A DNA stretch of 64,000 bases, from the NCBI RefSeq assembly GCF_042665075.1, contig NZ_JBHTBR010000005.1, positions 248,001 to 312,000 on the forward strand, read 5' to 3'. The notes under the pieces were generated by a model. That model made no database searches and was not told the origin of the DNA. It was given only the letters and a program-made list of their open reading frames with translations. Position 1 is the first letter of the stretch; every line of letters starts with the position of its first letter. The position numbers and the translations under genes were made by a program. Positions 27,751-36,276 of the stretch are shown piece by piece. Source of the stretch: Hirschia litorea. GTDB lineage: Bacteria > Pseudomonadota > Alphaproteobacteria > Caulobacterales > Hyphomonadaceae.

Positions 27751-28179
27751 ATGTCTCGCATTCAAAAACTCATTATTGCGATTAGCATTACACTCGCAGT
27801 CATCGCCGCCGGATTTACATGGTTCAATAAAGGGACACCGGCAGCCTACCAATCTGTCAAAGTACAACCTCAATATTATATGCCGCCGGATATTCAGCCC
27901 AATTGCGTCAACGAATTTGGCTGCAACATAAAAACACGTGTTCCCCTATGGCTTCAAAAACACCTCACTGAGGTGGAAATTGAGACTCAAAGTCAAAATC
28001 AGGTTGTTATTGTAAAAACAAATATGGCCGTTTTAAAAAGCCTCGCCCATGGTTTGTTCATTGGCTTACTCTTCTATGGCATCCTTTATGGTGCCAACCT
28101 CACGATACGTTTGATCATCAAGCATAGAAGAGCAATTATAGATTACTTTAGATCACAGCTAGCATGGGCCAGAGCATAA
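27751..28179 (+). CDS. Membrane protein of unknown function with periplasmic loop
   Basis: 142 residues with two hydrophobic segments (about 6-25 and 93-113). Between them is a polar stretch of about 65 residues with two Cys (NCVNEFGCNIKTR), probably in the periplasm, where a disulphide could form. The C-terminus is basic (KHRRAIIDYFRSQ) and likely cytoplasmic. I do not recognise a family. It is convergent with the thioredoxin-like gene, with only 16 bases between stops. Confidence 0.65.
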   Translation: MSRIQKLIIAISITLAVIAAGFTWFNKGTPAAYQSVKVQPQYYMPPDIQPNCVNEFGCNIKTRVPLWLQKHLTEVEIETQSQNQVVIVKTNMAVLKSLAHGLFIGLLFYGILYGANLTIRLIIKHRRAIIDYFRSQLAWARA

Positions 28180-28195
28180 ACACACCCTGCCCGAT

Positions 28196-28651
28196 TTAGA
28201 TAACCTGCTTGATCGCCATATCCAAAGCTTGCTTCATTTCATCAGAAGACAATTTTACGGTAAGTCTATCCACTATTTCGCCCGTGTCGGCGTTGAGTAG
28301 AAGCGTGAAACCTGTGCCGCCTTTATATTTTTCATAAACAGGCATGAAGTTTAAATCTCGCGCCGTCTTTTCCGGTGCGCCGCCTTGACCAAGGCTAAAA
28401 TCCAATTTCACAAATTTTACGGGCTTGTTGGCAAAATCAGGAGCAACTTCCGCAAGTTTTGGTTCGAGTATCTTACAAGTCGAACACCATGCAGATGAGA
28501 ATGTCACAGCGTATATCTCAGGACGACCATCATAGACATATTTCGATTCAGATGCCGTTTTTCCAAAAAAACCAACACCGTTAAACGCCACAAAGCCACC
28601 AACAGCTAAGACCATCACAAGTGTGAACCAATATTTTTTTATAAACGCCAT
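28196..28651 (-). CDS. Membrane-anchored thioredoxin-like protein
   Basis: 151 residues. One N-terminal hydrophobic segment (about 8-27) places the rest in the periplasm. The thioredoxin fold is shown by AVTFSSAWCSTCKILEPKL with the active site W-C-S-T-C-K (Cys 56 and 59), KFVKLDFSLGQ, and a GFTLLLNADTGEIV strand; the usual cis-Pro before it is not obvious. It could reduce or oxidise envelope disulphides. It is not next to any cytochrome c biogenesis genes. Confidence 0.85.
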   Translation of the reverse strand: MAFIKKYWFTLVMVLAVGGFVAFNGVGFFGKTASESKYVYDGRPEIYAVTFSSAWCSTCKILEPKLAEVAPDFANKPVKFVKLDFSLGQGGAPEKTARDLNFMPVYEKYKGGTGFTLLLNADTGEIVDRLTVKLSSDEMKQALDMAIKQVI

Positions 28652-28845
28652 TTCATCTCACTCCGATTGCTTATCCTTCTGCTACAGGCAAAATCCCCGC
28701 AAGCAAATTAAACTTGATCTCACAAATACGTGTAGTCCCATCTAAACTCAGTAAAATCGGCTCAAATGCTTGCTCGCCTCACCGATTGGGATAGATTACC
28801 CGTCAAAGACAACATCGTAGCATATCTTTGGGTCCAATTCACATT

Positions 28846-31176
28846 ATGATGAAACATACTTCTCTTTTCGCACTTAGTTTCGCACTGACCAGTGCGTGCG
28901 CTTTAACACCAGATTCAGGCAATGCCAGCCCACAGGCGACAGCACCTATTGAAGCAGCAAAAAATAACTCTAATGTCGCGCAAAACTCCACCCAAGAAGC
29001 AGTAAGCATGGCCCTCCTCACCCCTGAACGCCTCGCCGGATCACCTTCCTTAAATGGTCCTTCTCCCAATGCTGTCAAATTTTCTCCTGACGGCACGAAA
29101 CTCACTTTCTTGCAGGCACGTGAGGATGACAAACAGCGTCAAGATTTATGGGCCTATGATGTAGCCAGTGGCAAAGCCTCCCTGCTTGTGGATTCCACCC
29201 TGCTAGAGCCAGAAGGTTTTGAACTTTCCGAAGAAGAAAAAGCGCTCCGCGAACGCAAACGTATCGCCGGAACAACGGGTATAGTCTCATATAGTTGGGA
29301 CACGAAGGGCGAACAAATCCTCATTCCGATTGGCGGCGATCTTTACATCGTAAAATTAAACGAAGATGGCCCGCAGGTCACGCAGCTCACCGCTACAGAA
29401 AGTTTTGAATACAACGCCGAAATTTCTCCAAATGGCGGCCAAGTCTCATTCATCCGCGATGGGGCACTTTACGCAATAGACCTTGCAAGCGGTGATGAAA
29501 CTCAAATCTCGCCAAGTGCTGATCCAGCCAATGCAATCACCTATGGCGTTGCCGAATTTGTCGCCCAAGAAGAAATGAGCCGCTATGTCGGTACGTGGTG
29601 GTCACCCGATGATGCCCACGTCGTATATACCCGCGTCGATGAAAGCCCCGTTGCAATCATCCTTCGTTTTGACATTTCCGCCAGTGATGTCACCGTCATT
29701 GAGCAACGTTATCCGCGTGCAGGTGAGCCAAATGCGATTGTAGATCTTTTCGTGAAAAATCGCGCCACTGGAAAAACCGTACAAGTGAACCTTGATGCAT
29801 CACCTGACACATATCTTGCGCGCGTAAACTGGGCCGGACCAAACACGCTTTTCGTCCAGCGCGTCAACCGCGATCAAACTCGCATCGAACTTTTGCGCGT
29901 AGACCCAAAAACAGGCGACACTTCTATTGCGTATGTCGAAGAGCAACCAAACTGGATCAATCTATCTTTTGACTTCCGCGCGCTTTCAGATGGCCGCTTC
30001 CTTTGGTCCACTGAAGAAAGCGGATATCGCCACATCACACTGCACAATAGCGATGGAAGTAAAGTCACTCAAATTACATCAGGCGAATGGGTCGTTGACG
30101 CTATTCAGGCCGTAGATGAGACAAATGGCTATGTCTATTTCACTGCCAACAAAGACACACCTCTTGAAACAAGTCTCTACCGCGCATCTTACAAAGACAC
30201 CGACGCAGCTATCACGCGCATAACAGAAGCAGGCGGCCAATGGTCTATCAATATGGCATCTGACGCTCAAAGCTATGTAGGCACATTCCAATCCCCAACC
30301 ACGCCGCCTCAAACAGCCCTCTATAAAGCTGATGGGGAGCGCATTGCGTGGGTTGAAGAAAACAAACTCGACGACACGCATCCCTATGCTGCCTATTTGG
30401 ATGCGCACGTCACCCCAGAATACGGCACGCTCACCGCTGCTGATGGCCAAATACTGCACTACTCCATCACCAAACCTCATGACTTTGACCCATCAAAATC
30501 ATACCCAGCAATCGTCGAAGTCTATGGCGGCCCACACGTCCAGCGCGTTAGCAAAAAATGGCTTCTATCTGACGTCATGACAGCACAACGCGGCTATGTC
30601 GTCTTCCGCCTTGATAATCGCGGCACATTCAATCGCGGTAAAAAGTTTGAAGACGTCATCTTCCGCCACACAGGTGAAGTGGAAGTGATCGACCAGCTCC
30701 AAGGCGTGGAACACCTCAAATCACTGCCCTATATTGATGCAAACCGCATCGGACTAAATGGTTGGTCTTATGGTGGCTATATGGCCCTTATGACCACACT
30801 AAAAGCTCCCGAAGGCACGTTCGCAGCTTCTGTATCGGGTGCGCCCGTATCCGATTGGGCCTTGTATGATACCTTCTATACAGAGCGCTATATGGACACG
30901 CCCCAAGACAATAGCGAAGGCTATGAATTATCCTCGGTTTTCCCGCATTTGAAGAACCTAAATTCTCCCATGTTAATGATCCACGGCATGGCGGATGACA
31001 ATGTCACATTCGACAATTCAACTCGCGTTTACGCCGAGCTTCAAAAGCTAAGAAAACCGTTTGAAATGATGACTTATCCAGGCGAACGCCACGGTGTACG
31101 CGACACAGACATGAGCATCCACCTCATGAACACCCGCCTCGCCTTCTTCGACCGTTATTTGAAACCGAGAGAGTAA
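28846..31176 (+). CDS. S9 family serine peptidase (dipeptidyl peptidase IV-like), lipoprotein
   Basis: Predicted exported prolyl dipeptidase. The ATG at 28846 (or the next codon, 28849) is preferred over a TTG at 28828. About 776 residues: a lipoprotein-type signal (LTSAC), an eight-bladed propeller domain (about 60-500) with the DPP-IV EEMSR Glu motif, and a C-terminal alpha/beta hydrolase with GWSYGGYM (Ser about 640), HGMADDNV (Asp) and GERHGV (His). Bacteroidetes and Xanthomonadales DPP-IV enzymes look the same. It is monocistronic. Confidence 0.92.
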   Translation: MMKHTSLFALSFALTSACALTPDSGNASPQATAPIEAAKNNSNVAQNSTQEAVSMALLTPERLAGSPSLNGPSPNAVKFSPDGTKLTFLQAREDDKQRQDLWAYDVASGKASLLVDSTLLEPEGFELSEEEKALRERKRIAGTTGIVSYSWDTKGEQILIPIGGDLYIVKLNEDGPQVTQLTATESFEYNAEISPNGGQVSFIRDGALYAIDLASGDETQISPSADPANAITYGVAEFVAQEEMSRYVGTWWSPDDAHVVYTRVDESPVAIILRFDISASDVTVIEQRYPRAGEPNAIVDLFVKNRATGKTVQVNLDASPDTYLARVNWAGPNTLFVQRVNRDQTRIELLRVDPKTGDTSIAYVEEQPNWINLSFDFRALSDGRFLWSTEESGYRHITLHNSDGSKVTQITSGEWVVDAIQAVDETNGYVYFTANKDTPLETSLYRASYKDTDAAITRITEAGGQWSINMASDAQSYVGTFQSPTTPPQTALYKADGERIAWVEENKLDDTHPYAAYLDAHVTPEYGTLTAADGQILHYSITKPHDFDPSKSYPAIVEVYGGPHVQRVSKKWLLSDVMTAQRGYVVFRLDNRGTFNRGKKFEDVIFRHTGEVEVIDQLQGVEHLKSLPYIDANRIGLNGWSYGGYMALMTTLKAPEGTFAASVSGAPVSDWALYDTFYTERYMDTPQDNSEGYELSSVFPHLKNLNSPMLMIHGMADDNVTFDNSTRVYAELQKLRKPFEMMTYPGERHGVRDTDMSIHLMNTRLAFFDRYLKPRE

Positions 31177-31276
31177 AAACTGACGTTTTTGCCCGACTTT
31201 ATAATAGCCTATTGCAAGAAATAAAAACCTCTGACACACTCAAAACAGGTTTAACGTATTGAAAGGAGGTGGTCCG

Positions 31277-31345
31277 ATGTCGAGCATTTTAACTGGTCAG
31301 GTTGGGTCTTTGTTGAATGGTAAACTTATGGGGCAGTCTTCATAA
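31277..31345 (+). CDS. Possible 22-residue micro-ORF with very strong ribosome site
   Basis: ATG at 31277, stop TAA at 31343-31345, product beginning MSSILTGQVGS. It is preceded by AAAGGAGGTG (31262-31271), one of the best Shine-Dalgarno matches in the window, 5 bases from the ATG. Downstream lie a structured stretch and an intrinsic terminator, so the whole could be a short independent transcript of about 200 nt. The peptide is not recognised; the first six residues resemble the start of alphaproteobacterial flagellins but the rest does not. Confidence 0.45.
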   Translation: MSSILTGQVGSLLNGKLMGQSS

Positions 31346-31357
31346 GCAAACCATAAA

Positions 31358-31406
31358 CCGGATTCTCATTCAGCAATATGTTGATGGTATTATGAGACCC
31401 CTCCGG
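31358..31406 (+). ncRNA. Folded RNA segment after the micro-ORF
   Basis: Nested complementarity: CCGGA (31358-31362) with TCCGG (31402-31406), TCTCAT (31364-31369) with ATGAGA (31392-31397), and TCAGCA with TGTTGA around an ATA loop. The sequence GACCCCTCC at 31396-31404 is also complementary to the GGAGG and GGTC of the micro-ORF ribosome site (one bulged base), so two mutually exclusive folds are possible. This is reading by eye, not a computed fold. Confidence 0.4.
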
Positions 31407-31420
31407 ATTTTTAAATGCGA

Positions 31421-31455
31421 GGCCGCTTCTTAATTGAAGCGGTCTTTTTATTTGC
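31421..31455 (+). terminator. Intrinsic terminator
   Basis: CCGCTTC (31423-31429) pairs with GAAGCGG (31436-31442), followed by TCTTTTTATTT. On the plus strand it would end the micro-ORF transcript; on the minus strand it lies just past the stop of the 31457 gene but lacks a clear T-run that way. Confidence 0.8.
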
Positions 31456-31456
31456 G

Positions 31457-32548
31457 TCAATCTGGAAATTGATTTGGACCAATTTTGCCGACCACAATCC
31501 TTGCCTTCTCAACATAAGCTTGAGCAATCTGGCTTTCGGGATAACGAACACAAGCCAATTCTGCCAGCGACAAACAAGCTTGATATTGGCATGTTAGATA
31601 ATTGTGTTTGATGATCGCTTCCATCATTTTTTGCGGCGTCGAGGGCTGCCCCATGCGGCGCGATAGTGTGGCATATTCAGTCGGCAAAATATGCGGCAAC
31701 TCAATATCAATCTCATCGCACAGCTCAACATATTGTTTGATCAATCCCCATGGCGTCATAAACGGATCATGACCGGTTCTGACCTTCATCAGATACTCAA
31801 TCTCAATGCGTGCAACAGCTAAATCACCCCGTTTCAAAGCTGACTCCGCCCTAGCGCGGCGCGGTTGCGTGAACGCGCTGATATCAATCGCGCCCTCTCC
31901 AAAGTCACCCGACCGCACAAAGCCCTCAATACAAGGCCCCAGCATATTGATGATCTGAAGTTGTTTGAGAATAAAATGACCTGCCCCATTTAGCGCGATC
32001 AATCTGGTATTGTTTTTATCTGCAAAGAAACAAGACACAAACTTCGAATCCGCTTCATCTTCAGGGTCAAACACGACAAGCACGTCATTTTGAGTGCTAT
32101 TCATCTGACGAAGGTCTGTGTGCACAAGTTCAATGTCAGAATGGTAAGAACGCAGCCCCTCCATATAGCTGTGGATCGGCAAGCGCGGAGCGATCGCCAA
32201 GATACGCGCCTTAAATAAGCTTCCAAAATAGATGGCAGCATACCCACCCAAACTCGTGCCATAGATTACAACATCAGTGTGCTGCGCAACAACGAAACCT
32301 ACAGCCTGCAAAAAGCTGTCTCGTGACAAACTCTGAAAGAAATCCTTGGGTGAGCAAGCAACATTTATCTGGCTAATATTTATCGACTTAAAAAAATGCC
32401 TGCCAAAATCATCCTCTAATATTTGCCCCATCGAATTAAAGGTAATGACGAGTTTATCAGATCCCCTATCAAAAAATGATATCCTACAATGGGAAGCATC
32501 CAATAAAGTCTGCCCTGCCTCACCATCAGAATGTGCAGATTGATCCAT
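31457..32548 (-). CDS. Alpha/beta-hydrolase-like protein with helical C-terminal domain
   Basis: Unassigned. The start at 32548 (MDQSAHSDGE) lies just after the msrC stop; the frame is open to 32590, overlapping msrC. About 363 residues: an N-terminal hydrolase core with strand LVITFNSMG, nucleophile motif GTSLGGYAAIYFGSLF (Ser in G-T-S-L-G-G), VLVVFDPEDEADS as acid-bearing strand and GAGHF as possible catalytic His. The final 130 residues are helical and TPR-like (RAESALKRGDLAVARIEIEYL). Similar proteins sit near polysaccharide genes in other bacteria, but no such genes are here. Confidence 0.7.
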   Translation of the reverse strand: MDQSAHSDGEAGQTLLDASHCRISFFDRGSDKLVITFNSMGQILEDDFGRHFFKSINISQINVACSPKDFFQSLSRDSFLQAVGFVVAQHTDVVIYGTSLGGYAAIYFGSLFKARILAIAPRLPIHSYMEGLRSYHSDIELVHTDLRQMNSTQNDVLVVFDPEDEADSKFVSCFFADKNNTRLIALNGAGHFILKQLQIINMLGPCIEGFVRSGDFGEGAIDISAFTQPRRARAESALKRGDLAVARIEIEYLMKVRTGHDPFMTPWGLIKQYVELCDEIDIELPHILPTEYATLSRRMGQPSTPQKMMEAIIKHNYLTCQYQACLSLAELACVRYPESQIAQAYVEKARIVVGKIGPNQFPD

Positions 32549-32565
32549 AGAATCAGATCGCTCTA

Positions 32566-33060
32566 TCAAACCACCAATAATTTCCCGCACAATGCTTCTA
32601 GCTTCTCTTTGTCGATGTCATCAAAAGAAGCATGCTGCTCTGAGTCCACATCCAACACCGCCGCCAAGCTACCATCTGCATTCAACACAGGCACCACGAT
32701 CTCAGAATTTGAACGACTATCGCAAGCTATGTGACCGGGAAATGCATGCACATCTTCAACAACCTGTGTTTCACGCGTTGCTGCCGCCGCTCCGCAAACG
32801 CCGCGCCCGAAAGGAATACGCAAACATCCCAATGTTCCTTGATATGGCCCGACAACAAGCTCGTTTTCTTTTAGCGGATCAACCACATAAAACCCTGTCC
32901 AGAAATACACTGGCGCAAACGCTTGTGCCAATAAACAAGACGCTGTCGCATAGCGTGCTGTAACGCTTGTCTCTCCCGCAACGACGGACAAAATTTCGGC
33001 GCTCACCTCATCATACCGAGTGGCTTTATCCGCTGAATAATTGCTAGGCGCGTGCGACAT
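32566..33060 (-). CDS. msrC: Free methionine-(R)-sulfoxide reductase (GAF domain)
   Basis: Reduces free L-methionine-R-sulfoxide using thioredoxin. The 164-residue protein is a single GAF domain with the three cysteines of the fRMsr family: Cys79 (GTLGCLRIPF), Cys89 (GRGVCG) and Cys113 (HIACDSRSNSEIVVP). This arrangement separates the enzyme from ordinary signalling GAF domains. It is the first of two minus-strand genes; the following hydrolase begins 18 bases after its stop or overlaps it. Confidence 0.93.
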   Translation of the reverse strand: MSHAPSNYSADKATRYDEVSAEILSVVAGETSVTARYATASCLLAQAFAPVYFWTGFYVVDPLKENELVVGPYQGTLGCLRIPFGRGVCGAAAATRETQVVEDVHAFPGHIACDSRSNSEIVVPVLNADGSLAAVLDVDSEQHASFDDIDKEKLEALCGKLLVV

Positions 33061-33217
33061 GGAAATGCATCCTTTAAAAAATGATCAAGCGCTTACATAG
33101 CAAGTCTTCTGCAAAAACCAACACCTCGTCACGAACTCGCCCCAATCTAAGTTAATGCTTAACCAATTCCTGCTTTTTTATTGCAAAATCTGCCAATCGT
33201 TAAAAAGGCGAAATGCC

Positions 33218-33724
33218 ATGTCTATTTCCTCGAAAATCATTTTTTCATTCGCCTTTGCTCTTGTCGGTTTCCAAAGCGCAAATGCTCAATCATTACCCGT
33301 TCCCATGCCAGCAGAAGAACGTCAGGAATTAGCTCAAGCGCGCTATCGCCAAGCGCAGAACGCTCAAATCGCCCAGCACCAACCAAGCTACCAAACAGGC
33401 ACGCCCTTAGGCAGGCCGTTAGTGGAAGCACGCAAGGAAAGCAGCCCTAGCGCGCCCACAGCAGAGCCATTGCAAACCCTCTCGTCAGACGCAACTGGCT
33501 ATATGATCAAAGCAGGCTCATTCCGCTCCTTTGCCAATGCCCAGAGCCTTCACGCCAAACTTTATGCAATAGGTTCAGCACGCATCATTCCTCGCCAAGC
33601 CAATGGTATGGACTTTTATGGTGTCTATCTGGGACCATGGGCAACTGAAGCTGAAGCTTTCCAAGCTTTCTCGCTTGCAATGGATGCGGGCATGGAAGAT
33701 GGAAAAATTATAGACCCAGAATAA
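33218..33724 (+). CDS. Exported SPOR-domain protein
   Basis: About 168 residues from the ATG at 33218, which has AAAGGCG upstream and gives a clean signal peptide (MSISSKIIFSFAFALVGFQSANA); the frame extends to 33155 without support. A Gln/Ala-rich low-complexity linker (about 25-90) leads to a C-terminal SPOR domain (about 95-168: YMIKAGSFRSFANAQSLHAKL, then YGVYLGPWATEAEAFQAF). SPOR domains bind denuded septal peptidoglycan, so a role at the division site or pole is likely. No RlpA-type enzymatic domain is present. Confidence 0.87.
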   Translation: MSISSKIIFSFAFALVGFQSANAQSLPVPMPAEERQELAQARYRQAQNAQIAQHQPSYQTGTPLGRPLVEARKESSPSAPTAEPLQTLSSDATGYMIKAGSFRSFANAQSLHAKLYAIGSARIIPRQANGMDFYGVYLGPWATEAEAFQAFSLAMDAGMEDGKIIDPE

Positions 33725-33726
33725 GT

Positions 33727-34140
33727 CTATTTATTCAAATCCTTGTAAATTTCCGCCATTGCCGCTGCAAGAGTGTTCTGCGCCTCGGAGTCTAATCCCT
33801 CAATCGCATTTTTAAGTCGCAATATTGGATCTTCTTTTAGCAAATCCTGACCCGCTTGCGTCAGATGTATCCTGCGCTTACGTCGGTCATTTTCTTGAAC
33901 AACTCCTACCGCAAAACCTTTCATTTCCAATGTTGCAATTGCGCGGGAGGCTGGCCCCTGCGTCACCCCTAAATGGGCCGCCACGCCATTCACATCTCTC
34001 AAATTTTCAGTCGCGCCAGCTAAGAAACGCAATACCGACCATTGCCCCGGATGCATATGCTGCGGCCCGCGCACATCATAGACTGCCCGCGCTGTTGCTT
34101 CGAGTAATTTTGCAAGATCTAGTGCTTTGGTATTCCCCAT
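33727..34140 (-). CDS. MarR-family transcriptional regulator
   Basis: 137 residues with the MarR winged-helix pattern: a helical start, HPGQWSVLRFLAG, NGVAAHLGVTQGPASRAIATLEMKGF (recognition helix) and the wing ENDRRKRRIHLTQAGQDLL. It is divergent from the radical SAM gene across 84 bases, so that gene is the obvious target candidate. The stop is 2 bases from the convergent SPOR gene stop. No ligand can be predicted. Confidence 0.9.
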   Translation of the reverse strand: MGNTKALDLAKLLEATARAVYDVRGPQHMHPGQWSVLRFLAGATENLRDVNGVAAHLGVTQGPASRAIATLEMKGFAVGVVQENDRRKRRIHLTQAGQDLLKEDPILRLKNAIEGLDSEAQNTLAAAMAEIYKDLNK

Positions 34141-34224
34141 TTTTAACTTTCAAACTGCCATTCACACGACTTCTAACAACATTGTGACTATGCAAATAAA
34201 ATCCGTACTCTAAAACACATATTT

Positions 34225-35169
34225 ATGAGCAATACCCAAGTTACACTGAAAAAATTTGATGACCCGCGTATAACCGCAAAAGGCGAAACGCGCGCGCATG
34301 TTCCTTTTAACCGTATGAAAACGCTATGGTTTAACACTGGAACGCTGTGTAATATCGAATGCGTCAATTGCTATATCGAAAGCTCCCCCACAAATGATAG
34401 GCTCGTCTATCTCACCAAAGCTGATATTCTCCCCTATCTTGAAGAGTTAAAACTCGCTAATGAAAGCCAAATCGAAATAGGCTTTACAGGTGGTGAACCC
34501 TTTATGGCACCCGATGCTATTGCCATGATTGAAGCGGCGCTAGAAAATGGACACACTGCCCTTGTTCTAACCAACGCAATGCAGCCCATGATGCGGCCAC
34601 GTGTTCAAACTGGTTTACTCGACCTAAAAAACCGCTTCCAAAACAAACTTATTATGCGTGTAAGCTTGGACCATTTTTCTGAGCAATTCCACGACAAGGA
34701 ACGCGGCGCGGGCAGTTTTGATATAGCAATGGAAGGCTTAAAATGGCTTTCTAAACACAATTTCAACCTCGCTATCGCTGGTCGCGCTCTGTTTAACGAA
34801 GACGAAATTTCAGCTCGAGAAAATTACAATCAACTATTTAAAAGCAATGCTTTCGAGATAGATGCTTTCGACCCTACCCAACTCGTCCTTTTCCCCGAAA
34901 TGACACCTGATTCTGACCCTCCTGAAATCACAACAGCCTGCTGGGGAATTCTAAAGAAGTCTCCAGAAGACATCATGTGTGCTGACCAACGCATGGTCAT
35001 AAAACGCAAGGGCCATACATCACCCACTGTATTGCCTTGCACGCTCCTACCTTATGACCAACGCTTCGAGATGGGAAAAACTTTACAAGATTCCCGCAAA
35101 GCCGTTCCACTAAACCACACATATTGCGCGACTTTTTGTGTTTTAGGTGGCGGCTCATGCTCCGCATAA
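34225..35169 (+). CDS. Radical SAM protein with C-terminal cysteine cluster
   Basis: 314 residues. The [4Fe-4S]-SAM motif is C-x3-C-x2-C at Cys42, Cys46 and Cys49 (CNIECVNC), followed by GFTGGEPFM, the SAM-contacting GGE motif. Late in the protein there are further cysteines (ITTACWG, IMCAD, LPCTLLPYD, and HTYCATFCVLGGGSCSA at the end), which suggests one or two extra clusters like SPASM or twitch domains. The substrate is unknown; no small precursor peptide gene is seen beside it. It is divergent from the MarR gene and convergent with dcd (6 bases apart). Confidence 0.88.
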   Translation: MSNTQVTLKKFDDPRITAKGETRAHVPFNRMKTLWFNTGTLCNIECVNCYIESSPTNDRLVYLTKADILPYLEELKLANESQIEIGFTGGEPFMAPDAIAMIEAALENGHTALVLTNAMQPMMRPRVQTGLLDLKNRFQNKLIMRVSLDHFSEQFHDKERGAGSFDIAMEGLKWLSKHNFNLAIAGRALFNEDEISARENYNQLFKSNAFEIDAFDPTQLVLFPEMTPDSDPPEITTACWGILKKSPEDIMCADQRMVIKRKGHTSPTVLPCTLLPYDQRFEMGKTLQDSRKAVPLNHTYCATFCVLGGGSCSA

Positions 35170-35175
35170 AATGCG

Positions 35176-36213
35176 CTATTTCGATCCAAAGTGTTTAGAC
35201 AATTTCAGACCTTGGCCCTGATAATTTGCAAATGAACCCGCCGCACCATAAGGCACGCGCGGCTTATCTACCATTGGCTCAAACACCAAACGCCCCATAG
35301 GCTGACCATCTGTTAGAATGAATGGCACTTCTCGTGAGCGCACCTCCAAAACAGCTTTGCCTTCAAGCCCTTCCACACCAAAACCGGGATCAAAAAATCC
35401 AGCATAGTGAGCTCTAAATTCACCAAACTCAGGGGCAATAGGAGCCATTTCAGCAGCTTCATCTACGGGAATAACTACTTTTTCTTTTGACGCCAGAATG
35501 TAAAACTCACCCGGATCAAGCACCAATGCACCGTTATAAGGGCGCACGGGTTCCCAAAAATCATCTATTTTATGACCAGAAATATTTTTCAAATCCAACA
35601 CACGTGAGTGACGTTTTGCGCGATATCCAGCAATATCATCATCGCCCGGTTTAAGGTCTATGGAAAAAATCTCATCGCGGATTGTTTCCTTTGGCCCATT
35701 TCGCAAGCGCAATTGCAGCAAGCGATCCCCTTCACGCGCAAGGATGGAGAAAGTTCTGGGTGAAATCTCCACATATAACGGTCCGCTATACCCCTCTCGC
35801 GCCGCATCAAACCGATCTGATCCATCTGTAATCATTCTTACAAACACATCTATTCTACCTGTAGAGCTTTTGGGGTTTGCCGCGCCTGAAAGCCCCACAG
35901 GAAGGCGCAAAGCCTCCTTTAGAGGCACCATATAAACACACCCTGTCTCCAACACAGCCCCTTTGGATAAATCCAATTCGTGCATCACAAGATCATCATC
36001 AAAATAATCACGGACACTTTTCTCTGGTCCAGGTAAAAAACTTGCGCGCATGCGATAGGCTTTTGCCCCTAAACGCAAATCAATGGATGCAGGTTGAACC
36101 TGATCTATTTCAATCCCATCCTGCGCAGAAATTACGCCTGCATCACATAATGCGTGGATTTGCGTGTCCGGAAGTACACCAAAGGAAGTTTTTTTAATTT
36201 TGCCGTCGGTCAT
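35176..36213 (-). CDS. dcd: 2'-deoxycytidine 5'-triphosphate deaminase (long alphaproteobacterial form)
   Basis: Makes dUTP from dCTP for thymidylate synthesis. The start at 36213 has AAAGGG 8 bases upstream; the frame is open to 36255. The 345-residue protein is about twice the usual 190-residue Dcd and carries two dUTPase-like halves: an N-terminal one (QPASIDLRLGAKAYRM, LSGAANPKSSTGRIDVFVRMITDG) and a C-terminal one (HYAGFFDPGFGVEG with the catalytic-type Glu region EVRSREVPFILTDGQPMGRLVFE). The doubled form is usual in Alphaproteobacteria. Confidence 0.92.
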   Translation of the reverse strand: MTDGKIKKTSFGVLPDTQIHALCDAGVISAQDGIEIDQVQPASIDLRLGAKAYRMRASFLPGPEKSVRDYFDDDLVMHELDLSKGAVLETGCVYMVPLKEALRLPVGLSGAANPKSSTGRIDVFVRMITDGSDRFDAAREGYSGPLYVEISPRTFSILAREGDRLLQLRLRNGPKETIRDEIFSIDLKPGDDDIAGYRAKRHSRVLDLKNISGHKIDDFWEPVRPYNGALVLDPGEFYILASKEKVVIPVDEAAEMAPIAPEFGEFRAHYAGFFDPGFGVEGLEGKAVLEVRSREVPFILTDGQPMGRLVFEPMVDKPRVPYGAAGSFANYQGQGLKLSKHFGSK

Positions 36214-36276
36214 GACTTGACCCTTTGTAATTATCGCGATCCCTATGCAGACCATTGAACAAGGAACATATTCCCT

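Noticed and set aside
31277..31345. Flagellin fragment suggested by the start MSSILT
   Set aside because: Only six residues agree; the rest lacks flagellin sequence and no flagellar gene is nearby.
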